Positions 57,573 to 64,000 of a stretch of DNA of 64,000 bases are shown one piece after another. The notes beneath the pieces were generated by a model. That model did no database searches. It saw only the letters and a program-made list of their open reading frames with translations, and was not told where the DNA came from. Where the stretch lies: positions 9,123 to 73,122 of the forward strand of contig CAJUSJ010000008.1 of the NCBI GenBank assembly GCA_910588865.1, in the 5' to 3' direction. The position numbers and the translations under genes are program-made. How positions within the stretch are numbered: position 1 is the first letter of the stretch; each line of letters opens with the position of its first letter. Source of the DNA: an uncultured Lachnospiraceae bacterium (GTDB lineage: Bacteria; Bacillota; Clostridia; Lachnospirales; Lachnospiraceae).

Positions 57573-59564
57573 TCACATGAGATGAAATCTCCTGGCCAGC
57601 CTAAAAAGCCTGGTCCCTCCAGGCATTCCTTTCAGTTCTTTCTCGTCCACGCCCTTTAATTTGATCAAGAGCACAAAATACACCGCCACCGCGGCCAAAA
57701 TAGCCGCTGCCGTGCTGATCCCGTTGCCCGCCGCTTTTGAGCACAGCCTGTACATCCCCCAGGCCGCGGCCCCCATAACGCCGGAGCACACGCCTGGTAT
57801 GAGAAATGTCTTGATAACCTCCTGGCGGTACCTTACGGCCCTGGCTATGGATATGCCGTTGAGAACGCACACAAGGGCCGCGAACAAAATATTGGCATAG
57901 ACCACACTGTAGATCCCAACGCGGAACACCCTAAGCATCACATAGAGGATCCCTGTGTGGATCACCAGGGACACCGCGGAGTTAACAATGGGAGCCGCCA
58001 TGTGGTTGAGTCCCTGAAGCACCGCGTTGGTCACAGTGGACAGGGAGAAAACCACCACAGCGGAGGAGCCCGCGAGCATCATGGTGATCAGCATGGCATT
58101 GTCCATGCCTGAAAAAAGCAGATTGCTGACAGGTCCTGCCAGCACCGCGAGCCCCACTGCCGACGGGATGGCGATGATCATGGAAAATCGGATGGCGCTG
58201 GAGATCCTGGCCAGCACCTGCCGCTTGTTTTTCTCCGCCACCGCCTTTGACAGGGAGGGGATCAGGGAGGAGGACAGGGAATTGGCTATGGCCACTGGTA
58301 TGTTAAACAGAAGGTGGTACCTCCCCATGTAGACTCCCCAGTGGGAGGCGATCTCCTGGTCGCTGACCTCCAGCTGCTTCATCACATTTCCGAAAATGCC
58401 GTTGTCGATCACATTGCTGATATTGTACACAGCGCTGCTGACAATAATGGGAAGGATGGTAAAGAACAGGAGTCTGGAGATCTCACCGTAGCTTTCCCTG
58501 TAACCGCTTTTATCCCGACGGGCCTTTCTCCTCATGATGGGACGGTAAACCACCAGCAGAAACAAAAACAGCAAAAAGGCCGTGAGGGCTCCGGCTCCTG
58601 TTCCCACAGCGCCGCCTGCCGCCCCGAAGGCATAGGAGTACTCGGTGTCCCCAAACACCAGATTGGACTTAAGGCCCATGTCAAACAGTACCGAGGCCGC
58701 CACGATGCTGACCACCGCGTTGACCACCTGCTCAAAGATCTGAGACAGGGCTGTGGGGATCATGGTGGAATGTCCCTGGAAATACCCTCGCAGGACCCCC
58801 AGATAGGCCATGACCCAGATGGTGGGCGCGAGGGCCTTTATGGCGTACACGCTGTAAGGCATGGAGATGGCCGCGGCAAAATATTCCGCGCCAAACCACA
58901 GGGCCAGAAAGCCTGCCAGCCCTGCCAGGGTGGCATAGAACAGAGCGGCCTTAAAAATCCTGGAAGAGTTGCGGTACTGCCCTCTGGCCAGCCTGGCGGA
59001 GATCATCTTGGACACTGCCACCGGAAGGCTGTAGGAGGACATGATCAGCAGGAGGGAGTAGATGGAGTAGGCGGCATTATAATAGCCGTTTCCCACATCC
59101 CCGATCTTTCGGGCAAGGGGGATCCGATAGACCATGCCAATAAGGCGGACCACGATCCCCGCGGCCGCCAGAATGCTCCCCTGAACCAGAAAATTAGAAC
59201 CAGAACTGCCTTTTTTGGGCGCGGAACTCCCACTGCCCTGGCGGACAGCCTGTGCCGGCCGGGGGGGCTGGCTGGCTGTCCTTGTCGGCCTCGCGGATGG
59301 CATCGGGGACCTTGGCCTCTGGCCGCCCCTGGCCGTCCCGAAGGACCGTTCCGGAGTCTGCCCCGGCCGGTTTGGCTGTCCCGGCCTCTCCTGCCGGCCG
59401 CCTCCCGCCGCCTCACGGGCAGCTCCCACAGCCCTGGCGGTCTGGCGCTGCCCGGGTATGGTCTGGCTGTTCCTGTTCCTGGCCCTCTCCTTCTCCGCCT
59501 CCATCGCCCGCCGGGTTTGTCTGGGCACCCGGCCTTCCTGCCCTGATCTACTCGTCTTTTCCAT
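57573..59564 (-). CDS. MurJ/SpoVB-type polysaccharide flippase with long basic N-terminus
   Basis: Members of the MATE/MOP superfamily flip lipid-linked wall precursors or other glycans across the membrane. The 663-residue product has about 14 hydrophobic segments from residue 125 onward, with FLVQGSILAAAGIVVRLIGMVYRIPLARKIGDVGNGYYNAAYSIY and YLGVLRGYFQGHSTMIPTALSQIFEQVVNA, typical of the SpoVB group. The first 120 residues are an Arg/Pro/Gln-rich, probably disordered cytoplasmic tail, absent from standard SpoVB (about 520 residues). The start at 59564 overlaps the DUF3048 gene by 17 bases. Confidence 0.85.
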   Translation of the reverse strand: MEKTSRSGQEGRVPRQTRRAMEAEKERARNRNSQTIPGQRQTARAVGAAREAAGGGRQERPGQPNRPGQTPERSFGTARGGQRPRSPMPSARPTRTASQPPRPAQAVRQGSGSSAPKKGSSGSNFLVQGSILAAAGIVVRLIGMVYRIPLARKIGDVGNGYYNAAYSIYSLLLIMSSYSLPVAVSKMISARLARGQYRNSSRIFKAALFYATLAGLAGFLALWFGAEYFAAAISMPYSVYAIKALAPTIWVMAYLGVLRGYFQGHSTMIPTALSQIFEQVVNAVVSIVAASVLFDMGLKSNLVFGDTEYSYAFGAAGGAVGTGAGALTAFLLFLFLLVVYRPIMRRKARRDKSGYRESYGEISRLLFFTILPIIVSSAVYNISNVIDNGIFGNVMKQLEVSDQEIASHWGVYMGRYHLLFNIPVAIANSLSSSLIPSLSKAVAEKNKRQVLARISSAIRFSMIIAIPSAVGLAVLAGPVSNLLFSGMDNAMLITMMLAGSSAVVVFSLSTVTNAVLQGLNHMAAPIVNSAVSLVIHTGILYVMLRVFRVGIYSVVYANILFAALVCVLNGISIARAVRYRQEVIKTFLIPGVCSGVMGAAAWGMYRLCSKAAGNGISTAAAILAAVAVYFVLLIKLKGVDEKELKGMPGGTRLFRLARRFHLM

Positions 59565-60681
59565 GGATCTCCGTCTTATCGAAATCACGGGTAGGGATAA
59601 TGCAGACCCAGGTCTTTCCCTGATTCAACGTGATCTCCTCTTTCTCCGTATTATAATAATGGGTTACACCAAACTGGCCGTCTTTTTCCCAAGACAGAGG
59701 GATAGCCCTGCCGCCAGTTATGTAATATCCATATTGGGGAGAATGGACGTCAATGTTTAGATACTGCGTGGTGGCATAAGTGCCGGCGGCGCAGTACTGG
59801 AAGATAATATTTTTTACCGCGATCGGTCCTTCATTCCCCTTGTGCGGGCCGCCGTACTGATACCGGTAATAAAGCCCGTCCTCCTCATTGTACTCAAAAT
59901 ATGGCTTGTTCATGATATAGCCGGGATCAACCCTCCACGCCTCTAAAGAGTTTTCTAAAACGATCTCCTCCCCGTTCCTGGCAAACTGATAGTGGCCTTT
60001 ATAATCCGGGTCATAATCCTGGGAGTACCCCAGCTTTTCGATGGCCTCCTGGATCTTGTCAAAACTGGCGTAGGCGTTGTGAGGAGCCTTCCTGTCGCTG
60101 CTGCGGTAAAAGGCGCCGCTGCCCGCCCCCTCGATGCCGTTAATGTTGTCCACATTGGAAAGGTAGGGTTTCGCGAAGGTACTCTGACCGAAGTGGGCAT
60201 AGATCGCGTCAAACTCCCTGGCAAAAAAGGTATAGTAGGTGCGGCAGCTTCTGACAGAACCAATGCGGTCCAAGTCGTCGTAATCCTCGATAATGGCCAT
60301 GTACCGGTTCATGGAACCCTCCACAGGGGCCTCGTACACCACGCCTGCCCTGTTGATCCCGTACTGCGGCAGGGATTCCTTGTCATTGCTCATCATGATG
60401 GCCAGCGGTCTCCTGTTGGCTTTCTCCACATCCACCATCTCCCCTGTCAGGTAGCTCTTGATCTTTCCGTCTACCTCCACCCTCTCTTCCGGTTCTTCCT
60501 CCTTGGTCTCCAAGGTCTCTTCCTCCGTCTCTGTCTCCGGCTCCGGAGCCGTGGTGACCTCCATCACCGTGGTGGTCTCCTCCTCTGTGGAAGCCACGGA
60601 CACATAGGACTCCTGGGCCCTTTTCCCGCATCCCGCGAGCAGCGCCAGGGCCGCCGCGGCGACCATCAGTGCCTTCTTCAT
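59548..60681 (-). CDS. DUF3048 (YerB-like) lipoprotein
   Basis: This 377-residue protein has a lipoprotein signal (MKKALMVAAAALALLAGC), a Glu/Thr-rich spacer (about residues 22-70) and a DUF3048 domain in two parts, starting RRPLAIMMSNDKESLPQYGINRAGVVYEAPVEGSMNRYMAII and ending around NQGKTWVCIIPTRDF. The function of the family is unknown; YerB in Bacillus is the named relative. Its start overlaps the ybeY stop by 4 bases (ATGA) and its end overlaps the flippase gene, so the three are one translational unit. Confidence 0.88.
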   Translation of the reverse strand: MKKALMVAAAALALLAGCGKRAQESYVSVASTEEETTTVMEVTTAPEPETETEEETLETKEEEPEERVEVDGKIKSYLTGEMVDVEKANRRPLAIMMSNDKESLPQYGINRAGVVYEAPVEGSMNRYMAIIEDYDDLDRIGSVRSCRTYYTFFAREFDAIYAHFGQSTFAKPYLSNVDNINGIEGAGSGAFYRSSDRKAPHNAYASFDKIQEAIEKLGYSQDYDPDYKGHYQFARNGEEIVLENSLEAWRVDPGYIMNKPYFEYNEEDGLYYRYQYGGPHKGNEGPIAVKNIIFQYCAAGTYATTQYLNIDVHSPQYGYYITGGRAIPLSWEKDGQFGVTHYYNTEKEEITLNQGKTWVCIIPTRDFDKTEIHGKDE

Positions 60682-61175
60682 CTTGTGTACCCCCTGTTTT
60701 CCAGAATCTCCTCCTGCTTTCGTTCCATAACAGCCCTCTCCGCCTCATCCATGTGGTCATAGCCAAAGAGGTGGAGCATGCTGTGGGCTGTCAGAAAAGC
60801 CAGCTCCCTTTCCAGGGAATGGCCGTATAGATCCGCCTGCTCCTCTGCCTTGTCCACGGAAATCATGATATCCCCCAGCATAAGCTCCCCTGTCTCCGGG
60901 TTAAAACAGTCCGCGAACATCTCCTCCACATGCCGGAAATCCGATGGGGTCTCGTACTCCACCATGGGAAATGACAGTACATCCGTGGGGCTGTCGATCC
61001 CCCGGTACTCCCTGTTGATTTCCCGGACACACTGGTTGTCCGTCAGCACCACATTCACTTCTGCCTCGTAGGGGCAGTTCTCATAATCCAGCGCGGCTTC
61101 CACGATCTCCTCTATGATCTCCCGCCAGGGAAGCCCCAGCTTCTTTCCTGCCTCGTATTCTATATTGATCGTCAT
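60678..61175 (-). CDS. ybeY: Endoribonuclease YbeY
   Basis: YbeY is a zinc metalloprotein needed for 16S rRNA maturation and ribosome quality control. The 165-residue product has YRGIDSPTDVLSFPM, LGDIMISVDKAEEQA and the zinc motif TAHSMLHLFGYDHMDE (HxxxHxxxxxH). The ATG at 61175 gives MTINIEYEAG and follows aaagggga; the longest frame starts 40 codons upstream inside phoH and is rejected. The phoH-ybeY order is widely conserved. The DUF3048 gene follows with a 4-base overlap. Confidence 0.95.
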   Translation of the reverse strand: MTINIEYEAGKKLGLPWREIIEEIVEAALDYENCPYEAEVNVVLTDNQCVREINREYRGIDSPTDVLSFPMVEYETPSDFRHVEEMFADCFNPETGELMLGDIMISVDKAEEQADLYGHSLERELAFLTAHSMLHLFGYDHMDEAERAVMERKQEEILENRGYTR

Positions 61176-61188
61176 TGGTATCTCCCCT

Positions 61189-62187
61189 TTACTGGTACCT
61201 TCTTTTCTGATGCCTCTCTGTCTTTGGCTTGTTCCTGGACTCGTAATCGTCATAAGCCTGGACGATCTTCTGCACCAGGGGATGGCGGACCACATCGCTG
61301 CTGGTGAGATAACAGAATCCGATATCTTCCACCTTCCTAAGCACCTTTATGGCCATGTCAAGGCCTGATACGCTTGTCCCGGGCAGATCCTTCTGGGTCT
61401 GGTCCCCTGTGACCACCACCTTGGAGCCAAATCCAATGCGGGTTAAAAACATCTTCATCTGGGCCGGGGTGGTGTTCTGGGCCTCGTCCAGGATAATATA
61501 GGCATTGTCCAGGGTCCGCCCTCTCATGTAGGCCAGGGGGGCAACCTCAATAAGCCCCTTCTCCGAGTTGTGGAGATAACTCTCCGCCCCCATGATCTGG
61601 TACAGCGCGTCATAGAGGGGCCTTAAATAGGGGTCGATCTTGCTCTGCAAATCTCCGGGAAGGAATCCCAGCTTCTCCCCTGCCTCGATGGCGGGCCGGG
61701 TCAGGATGATCCGCCCCACCTGACCATCCTTAAAAGCCTGGATCGCCATGGCCATGGCAAGATAGGTCTTTCCCGTTCCCGCCGGACCTATGCCGAAGAC
61801 GATCATCTTCTCCCTGATAGAATCCACATACCGCTTCTGCCCCAGGGTCTTTGGCTTCACCGGCTTTCCGTTTATGGTCCGGCAGATAATGTCCTTGTCG
61901 ATCTCCAGGATCTGGCGGTCATTCTCACTGAAGGAAAGGGCCAGGGCATAGTCCACGTTCTGCTGGGTAATGCTGTTGCCCCGCATGGACAGCTCTATGA
62001 GATTGCCAAACACGCTCTTTGCTTTCCTCACCATCTCCTCAGGGCCTATGATCTTTAAATCCCCATCCCTGGCCACCATGGTCACATGGAGGGTCCTCTC
62101 GATCTTTTTGATATACTGGTCAAATTGTCCGCACACGTTTCTCTCGTGCTCCGCTGGAATGTCAATGATGGTCTCAATTACGCTCAT
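61189..62187 (-). CDS. phoH: PhoH-family ATPase
   Basis: PhoH-like proteins are P-loop ATPases linked to RNA metabolism. The 332-residue product has a KH-like N-terminal part (about residues 1-110), Walker A GPAGTGKTYLAMAMA near residue 142, and ILDEAQNTTPAQMKMFLTRIGFGSKVVVTGDQTQKDLPG, with Walker B. The start at 62187 overlaps the yqfD stop by 14 bases; a longer frame starts 7 codons upstream. It precedes ybeY in the usual order rpsU-yqfC-yqfD-phoH-ybeY. Confidence 0.95.
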   Translation of the reverse strand: MSVIETIIDIPAEHERNVCGQFDQYIKKIERTLHVTMVARDGDLKIIGPEEMVRKAKSVFGNLIELSMRGNSITQQNVDYALALSFSENDRQILEIDKDIICRTINGKPVKPKTLGQKRYVDSIREKMIVFGIGPAGTGKTYLAMAMAIQAFKDGQVGRIILTRPAIEAGEKLGFLPGDLQSKIDPYLRPLYDALYQIMGAESYLHNSEKGLIEVAPLAYMRGRTLDNAYIILDEAQNTTPAQMKMFLTRIGFGSKVVVTGDQTQKDLPGTSVSGLDMAIKVLRKVEDIGFCYLTSSDVVRHPLVQKIVQAYDDYESRNKPKTERHQKRRYQ

Positions 62188-63412
62188 CCGTCTCTCTCGT
62201 CTCCTCATACTCTGTAATATAGCGCTTCACACCAATCTGCTCCTCCGCCACAATGGTTCCCTCCACTTTCCAGGAAACACCATACTCTTGTATTTTAACA
62301 TTATTTTCGATAATTTGAACCCCTTTTTCCATTAAATTTTCAATCTGATCCTGACGAACCTTTTCCGACAGCTGTTCTTTTTCCTGATCCGTGTAAGGGC
62401 GCTCATAGGAAACATAGGCCTCCCCCCGGATCCGCCCCATGTAAACCGGCAGATAAAAGTCCTCAAACAGGTGGAGCTGTGTGATATTGGTCCTGTAATT
62501 CCAGGAATTCCGCTCAAAATCCGGGGCCAGTAAGGTGAACCTCCAGGGCCCCGCGGCCAGGACAAAGCCATACCTGTTTTTGCCTGTCTTCACATCAACC
62601 CTGTGATACCTGGGAAATTCCATATCATATCCATAAACGGTCCTGGCATAGATGTCAGCGTCCGCGTGAACCCATGCCGTGCGGATCACTTCCCCCGCGT
62701 CATTTGTCACGGACAGCTGCCCTGCCACCAGCTGCTGCCCCGCTTCCACCGGGTCTCCCACCCGGACCTTGGCCTTCCCCTGCCTTATGATCATCCGGGT
62801 AATGGTCCCGGAAGTTGAGGCGGTAATATGGCAGGGCTGGCTGTCCGCCTCGGGGATGGAAGACAGAACCTGATTTTCTTTTAGCTTTACCAGAAGTCGG
62901 GTTCCTGATACGCGGGCAGACACCCAGGTGATCTCCGGAAAACGGCTTCGGATCCCCTCCTCCAAATCATCGCAGGAAATCTTGTGTTTCATCATCCCGT
63001 ACCGAATCCCCTGTTCCTCCAGGTAATCCAAAAGCACTTCCCTGGTATAATAATAATTTCCGTCAAAGGACACATCCCAGATAAACAGGGACATTGCGTA
63101 GAGAAGAACAAAAAAAGAAAGGACAGCTCCCGCCAGGGCCTTTCTCTTTCGATTCCGCCGCAGCGCGAAAGGCAGCCCCTCCCGGGACAGGATCCTCATA
63201 GACATATGGGATTTCCGAAGGATGGGACGGAGCCTGAAAAAATCCTTCCGCGATATGTAAAAACAGTATCCATCACCCTGCCTTCTGACCCTCCAGTAAG
63301 CCAGCCCCGCGCTTTTGCACAAATTAAAAAACCGTTCTCCAGAGTACCCGGCAACCCGGACATGGATGTATCCCTGGGACCACCGGAAGATCCCTCCGCG
63401 CAAACCTACCAC
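62174..63412 (-). CDS. yqfD: Sporulation protein YqfD (SpoIV-associated)
   Basis: YqfD is a membrane protein of the mother cell expressed in sporulation in Bacillus. The 412-residue product has an N-terminal soluble segment with YIHVRVAGYSGERFFNLCKSAGLAYW, a transmembrane helix (about residues 92-110) after a basic patch, and an extracellular part with WDVSFDGNYYYTREVLLDYLEEQGI and AGQLSVTN. The annotated start at 63412 is GTG with a close ribosome binding site; a TTG at 63403 has better spacing from ggaagggg. It overlaps phoH at its end and follows yqfC after 89-136 bases depending on start choice. Confidence 0.87.
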   Translation of the reverse strand: MVGLRGGIFRWSQGYIHVRVAGYSGERFFNLCKSAGLAYWRVRRQGDGYCFYISRKDFFRLRPILRKSHMSMRILSREGLPFALRRNRKRKALAGAVLSFFVLLYAMSLFIWDVSFDGNYYYTREVLLDYLEEQGIRYGMMKHKISCDDLEEGIRSRFPEITWVSARVSGTRLLVKLKENQVLSSIPEADSQPCHITASTSGTITRMIIRQGKAKVRVGDPVEAGQQLVAGQLSVTNDAGEVIRTAWVHADADIYARTVYGYDMEFPRYHRVDVKTGKNRYGFVLAAGPWRFTLLAPDFERNSWNYRTNITQLHLFEDFYLPVYMGRIRGEAYVSYERPYTDQEKEQLSEKVRQDQIENLMEKGVQIIENNVKIQEYGVSWKVEGTIVAEEQIGVKRYITEYEETRETDERN

Positions 63413-63501
63413 CCCTTCCGTCTTGGGTTCACAGACAGGCCCCTAAAGCGGCACCTGCTATTATACTCACGGCCGATGAAATCTGCCGTCATAAGACAGC
63501 C

Positions 63502-63765
63502 TCAGCCCTCCGTCAGGACAGCGCCGATCACCCCGGTGATCAAAATGTCGTCCCCTGTATAGTATTCGATCCCCAGCCTTTTGCCCCTGACAATGACCCG
63601 GCAGGTTTTTGCCTGAATCTTGATCTCATTGTCTACAAAGCTGATGATCCGGTTATAATTTTCAATATACACGTTCCGCCGCCCTGTAACCGTTATCACC
63701 GGTTCCCCTGGTATCACATCCTGGGGTATGCCCAGAAATGAGGCCGCCTGGGATAATACTCGCAT
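63502..63765 (-). CDS. yqfC: Sporulation protein YqfC
   Basis: YqfC is a small sporulation protein found with YqfD. The 87-residue product has the family pattern PGEPVITVTGRRNVYIENYNRIISFVDNEIKI and ends with the beta-rich GKRLGIEYYTGDDILITGVIGAVLTEG. The start is at the second of two ATGs (63774 and 63765), since the first overlaps its ribosome binding site. It comes after the rpsU terminator, so it is probably transcribed from its own, possibly sporulation-specific promoter, not seen clearly here. Confidence 0.87.
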   Translation of the reverse strand: MRVLSQAASFLGIPQDVIPGEPVITVTGRRNVYIENYNRIISFVDNEIKIQAKTCRVIVRGKRLGIEYYTGDDILITGVIGAVLTEG

Positions 63766-63820
63766 CAGCCACATCCTCTTCGCGCCATATGGTCACTACT
63801 AATCTATGTGTAAAAGACAG

Positions 63821-63856
63821 AAAAAAGTCCTCAATCTCACGACTGAGGACTTTTGA
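63821..63856 (-). terminator. Terminator after rpsU
   Basis: On the minus strand aagtcctca and tgaggactt form a 9-base stem with a 10-base loop followed by tttttt, 11 bases after the rpsU stop. Confidence 0.88.
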
Positions 63857-63866
63857 TTCCCGCACA

Positions 63867-64000
63867 CTAATTGAACTTACGTTTTCTCGCGGCTTCAGAC
63901 TTCTTCTTACGTCTTACACTGGGCTTCTCGTAATGCTCTCTCTTGCGAATCTCCTGCTGAATACCAGCCTTCGCGCAGTTTCTTTTGAATCTGCGTAAAG
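63867..64000 (-). CDS. rpsU: 30S ribosomal protein S21, C-terminal part (5' end outside window)
   Basis: The minus strand from the window edge encodes LRRFKRNCAKAGIQQEIRKR, continuing EHYEKPSVRRKKKSEAARKRKFN and a TAG stop. This is the C-terminal part of S21, which has about 58 residues; roughly 44 are visible. The frame is open at base 64000. S21 is a late-assembling 30S subunit protein. It ends at a strong terminator and marks the start of the rpsU-yqfC-yqfD-phoH-ybeY block. Confidence 0.95.
   Translation of the reverse strand, partial: LRRFKRNCAKAGIQQEIRKREHYEKPSVRRKKKSEAARKRKFN

Noticed and set aside
58314..59546. 410-residue open frame on the + strand opposite the flippase gene
   Set aside because: No ribosome binding site or recognisable domains; it is a by-product of GC-rich codon use in the opposite strand gene.

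Overview
The window looks like a chromosomal core region of a Clostridia species, most likely a Lachnospiraceae member of moderate GC content. I infer this from gene content and order: rplU-prp-rpmA-obgE, a divergent lexA/yneA-like pair, mgsA-rodA-minEDC-mrdA-mreDC-radC as one run, and rpsU-yqfC-yqfD-phoH-ybeY. Sporulation-linked genes (yqfC, yqfD, a SpoVB/MurJ-type flippase, a BofC-like protein) are present, and glmS is controlled by a ribozyme. No prophage, transposase, CRISPR array, rRNA or tRNA was seen.

Layout. 1-7 kb (+ strand): the end of a TrkH potassium transporter; a bactofilin with a membrane-anchored NlpC/P60 hydrolase; then a ribosome biogenesis and NAD cluster (L21 leader, rplU, prp, rpmA, obgE, yhbY, nadD, yqeK, rsfS). 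7-10 kb: lexA diverges from a small LysM membrane protein resembling the SOS division inhibitor YneA, with four LexA-box-like sites between them; then a tyrosine recombinase and a TtcA-like tRNA thiolase. 10-14.4 kb (- strand): an LCP-family protein and a 770-residue secreted C40 peptidase with a 7-copy coding repeat. 14.4-16.6 kb: promoter, glmS ribozyme and glmS.

16.6-41 kb (- strand): a cytidylate-kinase-like gene, rluD-lspA, aroB, sepF-yggS, a HlyD-like protein, a small P-loop protein, a lipoprotein D,D-carboxypeptidase, mgsA, rodA, minE, minD, minC, a PBP2 with a large insertion, mreD, mreC and radC (mreB is not in this cluster). After these come a PLP lyase, miaA, mutL, mutS and miaB. 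Cell elongation, division-site placement and peptidoglycan synthesis are therefore encoded together.

41-64 kb (- strand except one MerR regulator): a secreted transglutaminase-like protein with a cell-wall-binding segment; cbiK with a lipoprotein; merR; surE overlapping an FtsA-like protein with repeats and duplicated C-terminal modules; two adjacent zinc-ribbon/membrane/leucine-rich-repeat proteins; proA, a DUF896 gene and proB; two overlapping FAD oxidoreductase genes; a BofC-like protein; a flippase, a DUF3048 lipoprotein, ybeY, phoH, yqfD, yqfC and the 3' part of rpsU.

The least explained items are the FtsA-like fusion, the paired zinc-ribbon/LRR membrane proteins, the PBP2 insertion, the repeat-rich C40 protein with its LCP partner, and a small family of intergenic palindromes. 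Start codons were chosen by ribosome binding site and family alignment, so many are shorter than the longest open frame.
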